NCBI GenBank assembly: GCA_965262565.1
Contig: CBDHFQ010000017.1
Coordinates: 1-64,000, forward strand
Source: CBDHFQ01 sp965262565
GTDB lineage: Bacteria; Bacteroidota; Bacteroidia; J057
Length of the DNA stretch: 64,000 nt
Reading direction: 5' to 3'
The position numbers and the translations under genes are program-made. This document shows positions 26,640-36,004 of this stretch, piece after piece. Numbering within the stretch: the first letter of the stretch is position 1; each line of letters starts with the position of its first letter. The notes beneath the pieces are model-generated. The model was not told the origin of the DNA. It did no database searches and saw only the letters and a list, made by a program, of their open reading frames with translations.

Positions 26640-27379
26640 AGAAGAATTTCTGCGATAATGAAATCGGCGAACACCATAGATAAGCAGCTGAATACCACAG
26701 CTCTCGTACTTGCAGCTCCCACTTCTAATGATCCACCTTTCACATAATATCCCTGATAAGCTGAAACGGTAGTGATAATAAAGCCAAAAATAAACGCTTT
26801 CACATACATCACCACCAGCTGAAAAGAATCAAAATACGTTTGTATTCCGGTAGTATAGTCATAGGCAGTAATTTCTCCGCTGAGTTCTCCTGCTACTAAA
26901 CCTCCCAGGTGAGATAAAAAGGCAGAAACAGTAACTAAAATAGGTAAAGAAATAAGCCCTCCCAGAATTTTAGGTAATATGAGAAAAGCTGCAGAGTTGA
27001 TCCCCATAACCTCCAGCGCATCAATTTGCTCAGATACGCGCATAGACCCCAGTTCTGAGGCTATCTGGGAACCTATTCTTCCTGCTAGTATAAAGGTCAT
27101 TACCGTAGGAGATAGCTCTAGTAAGGTAGAAGCAGAAACTACTGAGCCAATGATGGAGCTGGGAACTAAGCCTGAAGTCAATTGGTAAGCCGTTTGTAGA
27201 CAGGTAACCCCACCTATGAAAGTGGAAATAATGACTACAATAAATAAACTTCCCCCTATCATAGAGACAGTTTCGTTTAGCCATCTCTCATAATAAATTC
27301 CAGGCCTCTCCATTGACTTGAATAAACGCCCTAATAAAAGCCAATATTTGCCTAAGTGATAAAAAAAGTGTTCAATCAT
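26636..27379 (-). CDS. mlaE: MlaE/YrbE-type ABC transporter permease
   Basis: A 247-residue permease with five or six membrane segments, of the type that moves phospholipids between membranes with an MlaF ATPase and an MCE protein. The family signature ILAGRIGSQIASELGSMRVS followed by EQIDALEVMGIN is at about residues 96-127. The ATPase and MCE partners are not next to it in this window (an ATPase may lie elsewhere). Divergent from the SDR gene. Convergent with ribA. Confidence 0.9.
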   Translation of the reverse strand: MIEHFFYHLGKYWLLLGRLFKSMERPGIYYERWLNETVSMIGGSLFIVVIISTFIGGVTCLQTAYQLTSGLVPSSIIGSVVSASTLLELSPTVMTFILAGRIGSQIASELGSMRVSEQIDALEVMGINSAAFLILPKILGGLISLPILVTVSAFLSHLGGLVAGELSGEITAYDYTTGIQTYFDSFQLVVMYVKAFIFGFIITTVSAYQGYYVKGGSLEVGAASTRAVVFSCLSMVFADFIIAEILL

Positions 27380-27470
27380 TTGATGACAATAAGTCTAAAA
27401 AACTTACCAGATCTTACATATTTACCATTTCGTGCACTAATTTGTACGGATTTCTTAAGAAATTTCCATT

Positions 27471-28160
27471 ATGAAAAAGAAAATATTTATTACAGGTGCA
27501 TCAAAAGGGATCGGCTTGGGAATAGCAAAAATATTTTATCAACACGATTTTGAAGTAGGTATTTGCGCAAGAAGTGAAGGTCCCTTAAATGAAGCGTCTA
27601 CCTTATTACCCGGAATCAAAACCTATCAATGTGACATTTCTCGAAAAAAGGAAATAGAACGATTAGCACAAAATATTATCACAGATTTTGGAAGATTAGA
27701 TGTTTTAGTCAATAATGGAGGGGTATTTCTCCCTGGAAAAATCCATGAGGAAGAAGATGAGGTGTTCGAGAAGCAAATACACACTAATTTATTCAGCGCC
27801 TACTATTTAACTAAAGCTATACTTCCTTCTATGTTGGAATTCAAAGAAGGAACTATCATTAATATGTGTAGTATTGCTAGTATCATGGCATATGCGGCAG
27901 GTGGCTCTTACGCCATTTCTAAATTTGGATTATTGGGATTTAGTAAAAGTTTACGGGAAGAAATGAAACCTTACAATATTAGGGTAGTATCTATTCTACC
28001 AGGTGCAGTGAAAACAGCTTCCTGGGAGGGAGTAGATTTGCCTGAGGAGAGATTTATTCCAGTAGAAGACATAGCCAAAATTACCTGGAATGCGTATGAA
28101 ATGAGTGATAGAACTGTTATTGAAGAAATCGTAGTGAGACCGGCTTTAGGTGATATTTGA
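27471..28160 (+). CDS. Short-chain dehydrogenase/reductase
   Basis: A 229-residue NAD(P)-dependent oxidoreductase of the classical SDR type. The cofactor motif TGASKGIGLG is at residues 8-17, NNGG near 82-85, and the catalytic Ser and YAISK (Tyr and Lys) near 138-156. Substrate cannot be told. The C-terminus is somewhat short. Divergent from the permease gene, followed after 145 bases by the secreted von Willebrand-like gene. Confidence 0.88.
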   Translation: MKKKIFITGASKGIGLGIAKIFYQHDFEVGICARSEGPLNEASTLLPGIKTYQCDISRKKEIERLAQNIITDFGRLDVLVNNGGVFLPGKIHEEEDEVFEKQIHTNLFSAYYLTKAILPSMLEFKEGTIINMCSIASIMAYAAGGSYAISKFGLLGFSKSLREEMKPYNIRVVSILPGAVKTASWEGVDLPEERFIPVEDIAKITWNAYEMSDRTVIEEIVVRPALGDI

Positions 28161-28305
28161 ATTGATTTTTGATTATATCATTGTCTTTATTGTTAATTAT
28201 TTGTATTATCCATAGACAACAAGGTCGCTTATTGAAATGAGAAAGGTTAAGTACGTTACTTTGGTACCTAAATTCAGTTAGCATGCGTATTTAAGTTACC
28301 TCATC

Positions 28306-29406
28306 ATGAAAAATTTCTTGCACATATCCTACCTCATCCTCTTGATAATTCCTGGCATTTCAAGTAAGGCAGATAATTTTGTTCGTTATAAGAATATCTT
28401 ATTCCGGCAAATAGAGATTCCGTACTATCAATTTCAGGAATTAACGCCTCAGGTGAAGCTATCTATGGAGTATGCAAACTATGAAATGGAGTTTGATGAA
28501 ACTGAAAAGTGGGTCAACGCATCCTCACATGTGATCCCTTATGAAATTGATCTTGTTTTCACTAAATATCCCGTAGATACCACCGAATGGCGCACCCAGT
28601 ACCATCGACTGCTGACAAGTAGAATGAATAAACTATTTGAGTTAGATTCTTCTTTGCAGCACAGGAAAGATATTCGATGGAATATGTACCTCCAAACGGA
28701 ATGTAATACGGAAGATGAGGCTAAATCGTACTTTCATGGATTTATCATTAAATATCGACCTAAGAAAACGAGAGTCATAGAAAAAGTTAAATCCAAAGAA
28801 GATCTTCTCGCCTTAATTACTGGACATGCCAGAACCAGAGATTCTACAGTTTTTAAGGTCATGGAAAGAAACTCCCACTGGAAAGATATGTTAGTCGTGA
28901 TGGATTGGACAGGAAGTATGTATAAATATGGTGTTCAAGTGGTACTATGGCATAAGTATCATTTAAACAAAGAAAGTGATAATGTGAACCATCTTGTGTT
29001 TTTTAATGATGGTAATAATCGCAAAACTTTTCAAAAGAAAATAGGAAAAACAGGTGGCGTATACAGAAGTAAGACAACAGATTTAGAGGAAATAGTTAAA
29101 ACGATGCTTTATGTCATGAAAAAAGGAAATGGAGGTGATCCTCCTGAAAATGACCTGGAAGCTATACTCACCGGTGTTCAATTCCTGGAAGACTATGAAG
29201 ATATAGTACTCATCGCTGATAATAAAAGTGATGTTAGAGATTTGGAACTGCTATCAACTATCAACAAACCCATTCGTGTTGTTATTTGTGATCAGAGAGA
29301 TGCTTCTGTACATCCCGACTATCTTAAAATTGCTTTTGAATCAGGTGGAAGCATCCACACTATTAATGATGATATTTATGATCCTTCTGAATTAAAACTT
29401 CCCTAG
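28306..29406 (+). CDS. Secreted protein with von Willebrand A-like domain
   Basis: A 366-residue exported protein. Residues 1-22 form a signal peptide ending near ISSKAD. The second half looks like a VWA domain: a MIDAS-like DWTGSM at 200-205, with a later Asp-rich strand IVLIADNKSDVRD near 297-309. The domain lies in a family of periplasmic proteins that I cannot name further. The first half has no recognised domain. A near-consensus -7 element lies at about 28254-28261. Confidence 0.7.
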   Translation: MKNFLHISYLILLIIPGISSKADNFVRYKNILFRQIEIPYYQFQELTPQVKLSMEYANYEMEFDETEKWVNASSHVIPYEIDLVFTKYPVDTTEWRTQYHRLLTSRMNKLFELDSSLQHRKDIRWNMYLQTECNTEDEAKSYFHGFIIKYRPKKTRVIEKVKSKEDLLALITGHARTRDSTVFKVMERNSHWKDMLVVMDWTGSMYKYGVQVVLWHKYHLNKESDNVNHLVFFNDGNNRKTFQKKIGKTGGVYRSKTTDLEEIVKTMLYVMKKGNGGDPPENDLEAILTGVQFLEDYEDIVLIADNKSDVRDLELLSTINKPIRVVICDQRDASVHPDYLKIAFESGGSIHTINDDIYDPSELKLP

Positions 29407-29515
29407 GAAAAAGATTATATTGAGACCAAACAGTTTCCCAACTTATTGATTTCTCTTCTTTTCCCTCTTACTGTTTTTATTCCCCTTTCTGCTTATATGC
29501 CTTCCCCTTTCTACC

Positions 29516-29539
29516 TTTTCCCAAACATTTTCCCAAACA
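29516..29539. repeat. Two tandem copies of a 12-bp unit
   Basis: TTTTCCCAAACA occurs twice in direct succession (29516-29527, 29528-29539) at the end of a pyrimidine-rich tract (about 29445-29530) between the convergent VWA and ilvA genes. Likely slipped-strand duplication in non-coding DNA; the U-rich tract may help end transcription. Confidence 0.8.
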
Positions 29540-29559
29540 AATGAATTGCTTCCACCTTA

Positions 29560-30822
29560 CTAGACAAACATTCTAAATAGCATAGGATCATTATTCACCT
29601 CTGTATACGTCACTTCTTTCTCCTTCATTCTCTCTATCAAGCGTTCATAATCTTCTTTCTTTTCCAATTCGATACCTACAAAAGCGGGTCCATTCTCTTT
29701 ATTACTCTTCTTCATGTATTCAAAGTGTGTAATATCATCTCTAGGGCCTAATACGTTGACCAGAAACTCTCTTAATGCTCCTGCTCTCTGAGGGAAATTA
29801 ATGATGAAATAATGCTTTAATCCTTCAAACAACATCGATCTTTCTTTAATCTCCTCAGTTCTCATGATATCATTATTGCCACCGCTTAAAATACAGACCA
29901 CTACTTTCCCTTTAATTTGTTCTTTATAAGCATCCAAAGCAGAAATGGAGAGGGCTCCGGCAGGTTCTACCACTATCGCTTCTTCATTGTATAGTTGTAA
30001 AATGGTAGAACAGACTTTCCCTTCATGAACCAGAACCATATCATCAATGACTTGTTGGCAAATGGAGAATGGAATATTTCCCACCTGCTGAACTGCGGCT
30101 CCGTCCACAAATTTATCGATGTTGTCCAACCACACGATTTCTCCTTTTTTCAGAGAGTCAGCCATGGCCGGGGCCCCCAAAGGCTCCACCCCAATAATAT
30201 TGGTGTGAGGACTGAGTTGTTTAAAATAACTTCCGACTCCAGCGGATAATCCACCACCACCAACAGCAGTGAAAATGTAGTCAATTTTTACTTTAGCATC
30301 TTGTAGGATCTCAAGCCCCACTGTCCCCTGACCTGCGATGATAGCCTCATCATTAAAAGGATGGACAAAGACTGCTCCTGTTTTCTCCATCTCTTCCTTT
30401 GAGGCCAAATATGCATCATCGTAAGTATCTCCAACCAGAATAATTTCAATCTGATCTTTTCCAAACATTCTTGCTTTATCGACTTTTTGCCTTGGAGTAG
30501 TAATTGGCATAAAAATCTTACCATGAATGCCTAATTTGTAACAAGAATAAGCTACTCCCTGTGCGTGATTTCCTGCACTGGCGCATACGACCCCTCTTTG
30601 CCGCTCTTCCTCGGTTAATAGACTGATTTTATTGAAGGCACCCCGCAGTTTGTAAGATCGGACTATCTGCAAATCTTCTCGTTTCAGCAATAGTTGACAA
30701 TCATACTGCTCTGAAAGATTGAAATTGTGTTCCAATGGAGTATGTCTTATAACTCCCTGTAACCGTTGGTTAGCCTCCACAATCCTCGCTGGGGAAAGCA
30801 TTTGTACATTCGATCCTACCAT
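29560..30822 (-). CDS. ilvA: Threonine ammonia-lyase
   Basis: A 420-residue PLP enzyme that deaminates threonine to 2-oxobutanoate, the first step of isoleucine synthesis. The PLP lysine is in RSYKLRGAFNK (about residue 58), ASAGNHAQGVA binds substrate, and GGGGLSAGVG holds the phosphate. A single ACT-like regulatory domain follows from about residue 330 (FIINFPQRAGALREFL), shorter than the two in E. coli IlvA, so feedback control may differ. Last gene of the ilv operon, starting 17 bases after ilvC ends. Confidence 0.95.
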   Translation of the reverse strand: MVGSNVQMLSPARIVEANQRLQGVIRHTPLEHNFNLSEQYDCQLLLKREDLQIVRSYKLRGAFNKISLLTEEERQRGVVCASAGNHAQGVAYSCYKLGIHGKIFMPITTPRQKVDKARMFGKDQIEIILVGDTYDDAYLASKEEMEKTGAVFVHPFNDEAIIAGQGTVGLEILQDAKVKIDYIFTAVGGGGLSAGVGSYFKQLSPHTNIIGVEPLGAPAMADSLKKGEIVWLDNIDKFVDGAAVQQVGNIPFSICQQVIDDMVLVHEGKVCSTILQLYNEEAIVVEPAGALSISALDAYKEQIKGKVVVCILSGGNNDIMRTEEIKERSMLFEGLKHYFIINFPQRAGALREFLVNVLGPRDDITHFEYMKKSNKENGPAFVGIELEKKEDYERLIERMKEKEVTYTEVNNDPMLFRMFV

Positions 30823-30838
30823 AATGTTATGAAAGGTA

Positions 30839-31900
30839 TTACTTTACCTTAACACCTTCTTCTTTAGGTCTTAGTTTTCTTACTTGAGCTCCTGTCTTCC
30901 ACATTTCTGATTCTCTAATCTCTCTCAACTCTTCCTCTAGTTTATCTCTATAATCTGGTTGCCTGTTGGCCTCAATAGTAATGGAAGCTTCATTTCCAGA
31001 TGCAACACTATCATACAATTCTTCAAACACCGGCTCAGTGGCTTCTCTAAATTTATGTCTCCAATCCAGGGCCCCACGTTGAGCAGTGGTAGAACAATTA
31101 GCATACATCCAATCCATGCCATTCTCTCCCACTAATTTAATCAAGCTTTCTGTCAATTCTTCTACTGTTTCATTAAATGCTTCGGAAGGGGTATGTCCTT
31201 TTTTACGTAGTAAGTTGTATTGAGCTTCCATTACTCCAGCTAAGGCTCCCATTAAAATGCCTCTTTCTCCTGTCAAATCACTGAATACCTCTTTTTTAAA
31301 AGTAGTTTCAAATAAATATCCAGAACCAATCCCAATTCCAAGGGCCTGTACTTTTTCTTTGGCCTGCTCAGTAGCATCCTGGTGAATAGCATAACTGGAA
31401 TTAAGGCCTTGTCCTTTGAGAAACATTCTTCTCAATGTCGTTCCTGAACCCTTTGGAGCTACTAAAAAGACATCGACATCCTTCGGAGGGATGATGCCTG
31501 TCTGATCATTGTAGGTAATACCGAATCCGTGCGAAAAATATAGCGCCTTACCAGGTGATAGACGTTCTTTTATGGTAGGCCAACATTGGATTTGACCCGC
31601 ATCGGATAACAGATTACAAATGATCGTACCTCTTTCACAAGCCTCTTCAATATTAAATAAATTCTCCCCTTCAACCCATCCATCTTCTACTGCTTTATCG
31701 AAAGACTTAGAGGGTTTCCTCTGTCCGACAATCACATTAAAGCCATTGTCTCTCAGGTTTAATGCTTGTCCTGGCCCTTGAACTCCATACCCGATAACTG
31801 CAATAGTTTCTTCTTGTAAAATAGATAATGCCTTTTCCAGAGAAAATTCATCTCTTGTAACCACCTCCTCATGAACACCTCCAAAATTGATCGTTGCCAT
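30839..31900 (-). CDS. ilvC: Ketol-acid reductoisomerase
   Basis: A 353-residue enzyme that rearranges and reduces acetolactate and acetohydroxybutyrate. The NADPH motif GYGVQGPGQALNLRDNG is at about residues 38-54, with a basic/Ser loop VGQRKPSKS that points to NADPH. Metal and active-site residues lie in DLTGERGILMG and EELTESL. The extra C-terminal segment and loops resemble the form found in Bacteroidota and fungi rather than the short class I enzyme. Located between ilvN and ilvA. Confidence 0.95.
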   Translation of the reverse strand: MATINFGGVHEEVVTRDEFSLEKALSILQEETIAVIGYGVQGPGQALNLRDNGFNVIVGQRKPSKSFDKAVEDGWVEGENLFNIEEACERGTIICNLLSDAGQIQCWPTIKERLSPGKALYFSHGFGITYNDQTGIIPPKDVDVFLVAPKGSGTTLRRMFLKGQGLNSSYAIHQDATEQAKEKVQALGIGIGSGYLFETTFKKEVFSDLTGERGILMGALAGVMEAQYNLLRKKGHTPSEAFNETVEELTESLIKLVGENGMDWMYANCSTTAQRGALDWRHKFREATEPVFEELYDSVASGNEASITIEANRQPDYRDKLEEELREIRESEMWKTGAQVRKLRPKEEGVKVK

Positions 31901-31959
31901 ATGTAAAATTTCTTTAGGATTGTAAAAAATGGATGTAAAATTTAACGATAAAATAAAGA

Positions 31960-32511
31960 CTAAGCATCAAACGCTTTTGCGCCTGCCTGCATATACTTTT
32001 CCAAGTTATAATTGCGTTTCATCACTGCCACTAAGCCTGAGCGAACAAATTCTAATACGCCATAAGGCTTGAGTTCCTTGAGTAATACTTGTGTTTCCCT
32101 ATGCCTTCCTGTCTTTTCAATCACCAGATAATCAGGCTCAACAGACAATATCCTCGCTCCATGATCACGGATGATCTCCTCGATCTTTCCATTGATGAGA
32201 GAATGGGTTGGCATCTTATACAGAGCTACTTCCTGATGTACTACATCTTCTTCGTGGTGCATGAACGCATTAAACACGCCCACCATTCTATCAATTTGTT
32301 TTACCAACTTCACTGTTTGTTCATGGGTAGCATTAATAACGATAGTAAAGCGATAAATGCCCTCCACTTCTGATTCGGAAGCAGTAAAGCTATCGAGATT
32401 AATGCTTCTTTTAGTAAATACTGTTGTGATCCGATGAAGTAATCCCGGAATATTTTCAGTAAATATTGAGATTGTATAAGACTTTTCTTCTTTGTGATTA
32501 TTATTTTCCAT
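31960..32511 (-). CDS. ilvN: Acetolactate synthase small (regulatory) subunit
   Basis: A 183-residue ACT-domain protein that binds valine and controls the large subunit. The N-terminal ACT domain starts SIFTENIPGLLHRITTVFTK (about residues 14-33), with NLDSFTASESE next; a second ferredoxin-like domain covers the C-terminal half. It begins 12 bases after the stop of ilvB, consistent with equal expression of the two subunits. Confidence 0.95.
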   Translation of the reverse strand: MENNNHKEEKSYTISIFTENIPGLLHRITTVFTKRSINLDSFTASESEVEGIYRFTIVINATHEQTVKLVKQIDRMVGVFNAFMHHEEDVVHQEVALYKMPTHSLINGKIEEIIRDHGARILSVEPDYLVIEKTGRHRETQVLLKELKPYGVLEFVRSGLVAVMKRNYNLEKYMQAGAKAFDA

Positions 32512-32523
32512 GAGGCAATGTTG

Positions 32524-34272
32524 TTAAGGGTTGGGTTCTAAAATAATTTCCGAAACACTAGCTCCAGAGGGTACCATAGGAAAAATATTCGCCTCCTTTT
32601 CTACTACAATATCTAAGGTGTATGGGCCTTGATACGCTAACATACTCTGAAGGGATTTTTTCAGTTCACCTCTCTCCATCACTCGCTTAGCCGGAACACC
32701 AAATCCTTCAGAAATTTTCACAAAATCCGGATTGGTTAATTCTGTAAATGAATATCTTCTATCGAAGAATAGTTCCTGCCATTGCCTTACCATTCCAAGG
32801 AAATTGTTATTCAACACAACTACCTTAACCGCTACACCATATTGAGATAAACAGCCTAATTCTTGCAAGGTCATTTGAAAGGCTCCATCTCCTATCACAG
32901 CAATCACTTCGCGTTCCGGTTGGGCGATTTTTGCCCCAAAAGCCGCTGGCAGAGCGAATCCCATCGTACCCAACCCACCTGATGATACCCAACTATCATT
33001 AGAAAGATATTGATAATATCTGGCAGCAGCCATTTGATGTTGCCCAACATCCGCTACTATGATTGCCTGTCCATTCGTAAGTTCTGAAAGCAGATGAACC
33101 ACTTCTCCCATCCGAATCTGCCCCTCTTGAGGATGAATGTCATGCTTGATAACTTTTTCTTGCTCTATTTGATCACAATGATGAAACTCAGCGATCCACT
33201 TTGGGTATGTCTTTTCTTCTACTTTAGGCAAAAGCGCTTTCAATACGGCTTTTGCATCTCCCAGTAAAGGAGCATCCACTTTCACGTTTTTATTAATCTC
33301 AGCTTTATCTATTTCAATGTGAATGACTTTAGCCTGCTTTGCATATCTACTGACATCTCCGGTCACTCGGTCATCAAAACGCATTCCCACAGCTATCAGC
33401 ACATCGCATTCATTGGTTTTGATGTTCGGCCCATAGTTACCATGCATACCTAACATCCCCATAAACAAAGGATGATCGGAAGGGAGGGCAGAGAGTCCCT
33501 GTAAAGTAGATCCTACAGGAATACCCGTTTTTTCCACAAAAGCTTTCAGTTCTTCCTGAGCTTCAGAAATAAGAATTCCGTGCCCTGCCAGCAGAAAGGG
33601 TTTTTGAGCTTGATTAATAATAGCTGCTGCCTGCTCAAGCGCTTTGGGATCAGTTTTAGGAATAGGGATATAGCTTCTAATTCCTTTGCATTTCTCGTAG
33701 GCAAACTCAAAAGTTTCTACTTCTGCATTTTTACAGATGTCCACAACTACAGGCCCAGGTCTCCCCGAATTGGCTATGTAAAATGCTTTAGCTATAGCCC
33801 TGGGAATATCCTCAGCTTTGGTAACCTGTACATTCCATTTCGTAATGGGCATTGTTATCCCTATCACATCCGTTTCCTGAAATGCATCTGTACCTAAAAG
33901 ATGTTTAGGAACCTGTCCTGAAATACACACCAATGGGGTAGAATCAATCTGAGCATCAGCAATACCGGTAACCAAATTGGTAGCTCCAGGTCCAGAAGTT
34001 ACTATACAGACACCTGTCTTTTTCGTTACCCTCGCATATCCTTGTGCAGCATGAACTGCTCCTTGTTCATGTCTGACTAAAATATGGCTAATTTGATCCT
34101 GATAATGATACAAAGCGTCATATACAGGCATAATTGCTCCACCGGGATACCCAAACATCAAATCTACTCCCTCTTCAAGTAAGGAAAGAATGACTGCCTC
34201 CGCCCCGGTTACTATCCGTTTAGTATTCACCTCTCGTGGCGACTGCGCCGTGGTGTCTGTTGCTATTGCCAT
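32524..34272 (-). CDS. ilvB: Acetolactate synthase large subunit
   Basis: A 582-residue thiamine-diphosphate and FAD enzyme that condenses pyruvate with pyruvate or 2-oxobutanoate. The catalytic Glu is in LVRHEQGAVHAAQGYAR (about residue 66), and the ThDP motif runs from GDGAFQMTLQELG to NNNFLGMVRQWQE. Length and motifs are typical. Between ilvD (25-base gap) and ilvN (12-base gap). Confidence 0.96.
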   Translation of the reverse strand: MAIATDTTAQSPREVNTKRIVTGAEAVILSLLEEGVDLMFGYPGGAIMPVYDALYHYQDQISHILVRHEQGAVHAAQGYARVTKKTGVCIVTSGPGATNLVTGIADAQIDSTPLVCISGQVPKHLLGTDAFQETDVIGITMPITKWNVQVTKAEDIPRAIAKAFYIANSGRPGPVVVDICKNAEVETFEFAYEKCKGIRSYIPIPKTDPKALEQAAAIINQAQKPFLLAGHGILISEAQEELKAFVEKTGIPVGSTLQGLSALPSDHPLFMGMLGMHGNYGPNIKTNECDVLIAVGMRFDDRVTGDVSRYAKQAKVIHIEIDKAEINKNVKVDAPLLGDAKAVLKALLPKVEEKTYPKWIAEFHHCDQIEQEKVIKHDIHPQEGQIRMGEVVHLLSELTNGQAIIVADVGQHQMAAARYYQYLSNDSWVSSGGLGTMGFALPAAFGAKIAQPEREVIAVIGDGAFQMTLQELGCLSQYGVAVKVVVLNNNFLGMVRQWQELFFDRRYSFTELTNPDFVKISEGFGVPAKRVMERGELKKSLQSMLAYQGPYTLDIVVEKEANIFPMVPSGASVSEIILEPNP

Positions 34273-34297
34273 ACGTTTTGTTTTGAATTAGTATTAG

Positions 34298-35974
34298 TTA
34301 GTATTCATCTGTAACACAACCTTCTGATGCGGTTGAAACGCTGTGATAATATTTAAACAAAAGACCTCTTTTTACTGGGGTCGGTTTAGGAGTCCATTTT
34401 TCTCGTCGAGCTAAAAGTTCTTCCTCAGTTAACTTCACTTCTATCTTATTATGTACTGCATCTATTAAAATTTCGTCTCCATCTTCCAGCAACGCAATGG
34501 TTCCACCCACCTGAGCCTCAGGAGTAATATGCCCCACGACAAATCCGTGAGTTCCTCCTGAAAACCTGCCATCAGTGATCAAAGCCACCTCTTTTCCCAA
34601 TCCTTGCCCCATGATTGCACTGGTAGGTTTGAGCATTTCAGGCATACCAGGACCTCCCTTGGGTCCAGCATATCTGATAACTACCACGTCCCCTTTCTGA
34701 ATAGATCCTTGTTGGATGGCTTCATTAGCAGCAGATTCTCCATCAAATACCCGTGCAGATCCTTTAAAAAACTCTCCCTCCTTACCGCTTATCTTTGCAA
34801 CACTACCTTTAGGAGCCAGATTACCATATAGTATCTGCAAATGTCCACTTTTTTTGATCGGTTGTTCCAATGGTAAAATCACTTCCTGGCCGTCTGCAAG
34901 AGAGGATATTTTCGAAACATTCTCCGCTAACGTCTTGCCGGTAACCGTCATACATTCACCTTTGAGATACCCTTTTTCCAATAATAACTTCATGACAGCT
35001 GGAGTACCACCCACCTGATGTAAATCCTCCATTAAATATTTCCCGCTGGGTTTCATATCTGCCAATACAGGAGTCTTATCACTAATTTGCTGAAAATCCG
35101 CTAAAGATATGTTTACCTCCACAGCTCTGGCCATAGCAATCATATGTAATACCGCATTAGTAGATCCTCCCAGTGCAATGATGATGGTAAGAGCATTCAG
35201 AAACGCATCCCGGGTCATAATATCCCTGGGTTTAAGATCCATTTCCAACAGCCGATGCATATGTTCACTTACTCCTTGACACTCGGCCAATTTCTCCTTA
35301 CTTACTGCAGGATAAGAAGAGCTGTACGGAAGGCTCATCCCTAAGGCTTCTATAGCAGAGGCCATCGTATTTGCCGTATACATTCCTCCACAAGCGCCCG
35401 CCCCCGGACAAGCGCGTTTGATAATGGCTTTAAATTCTTCTGCCGTAATTTGATTCGTCGTCTTCTTCCCCCACGCCTCAAAGGCTGAAACTATATTAAG
35501 TTTTTCTCCTTGATAAGATCCACTGGCAATCGTTCCGCCATACACTAATATAGAAGGACGATTTAATCTCCCTAAAGCCAGCATAGCTCCAGGCATATTT
35601 TTATCACACCCCATAATAGCAACCACTCCATCATACCATTGAGCTTCAACAACCGTTTCGATAGAATCCGCAATAATATCTCTTGAAGGAAGGGAGTATC
35701 TCATTCCCGTAGTTCCCATGGACATTCCGTCGCTCACTCCTATGGTATGAAAAATAAGCCCTAATAAATCCTTATCCCCCATTCCTGCCTTTACCTCTTC
35801 AGCTAAGTCATTCAGATGCATATTACAAGTATTCCCATCATAACCTGTACTGACTATGCCAATTTGAGGCTTTGTTAAATCCTCTTCACTAAGCCCCAGC
35901 CCATACAGCATTGCCTGTGAAGCTGGCTGAGTGTCATCTTGTGTAATCCTTCTGCTATATTTATTCAAATTCAT
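34298..35974 (-). CDS. ilvD: Dihydroxy-acid dehydratase
   Basis: A 558-residue iron-sulfur dehydratase acting in both isoleucine and valine synthesis. Cluster cysteines lie in MGCDKNMPGA (about 120-129), GACGGMYTANTM (about 192-203) and TCNMHL near residue 50. The C-terminal GRFSGGTHGFVVGH and GPKGGPGMPEM are hallmark motifs. Its need for a cluster connects it to the divergent suf operon, but no shared regulation is shown. Confidence 0.96.
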   Translation of the reverse strand: MNLNKYSRRITQDDTQPASQAMLYGLGLSEEDLTKPQIGIVSTGYDGNTCNMHLNDLAEEVKAGMGDKDLLGLIFHTIGVSDGMSMGTTGMRYSLPSRDIIADSIETVVEAQWYDGVVAIMGCDKNMPGAMLALGRLNRPSILVYGGTIASGSYQGEKLNIVSAFEAWGKKTTNQITAEEFKAIIKRACPGAGACGGMYTANTMASAIEALGMSLPYSSSYPAVSKEKLAECQGVSEHMHRLLEMDLKPRDIMTRDAFLNALTIIIALGGSTNAVLHMIAMARAVEVNISLADFQQISDKTPVLADMKPSGKYLMEDLHQVGGTPAVMKLLLEKGYLKGECMTVTGKTLAENVSKISSLADGQEVILPLEQPIKKSGHLQILYGNLAPKGSVAKISGKEGEFFKGSARVFDGESAANEAIQQGSIQKGDVVVIRYAGPKGGPGMPEMLKPTSAIMGQGLGKEVALITDGRFSGGTHGFVVGHITPEAQVGGTIALLEDGDEILIDAVHNKIEVKLTEEELLARREKWTPKPTPVKRGLLFKYYHSVSTASEGCVTDEY

Positions 35975-36004
35975 CTGTTGATATATACTTCAGCGAGTTG
36001 TTGA

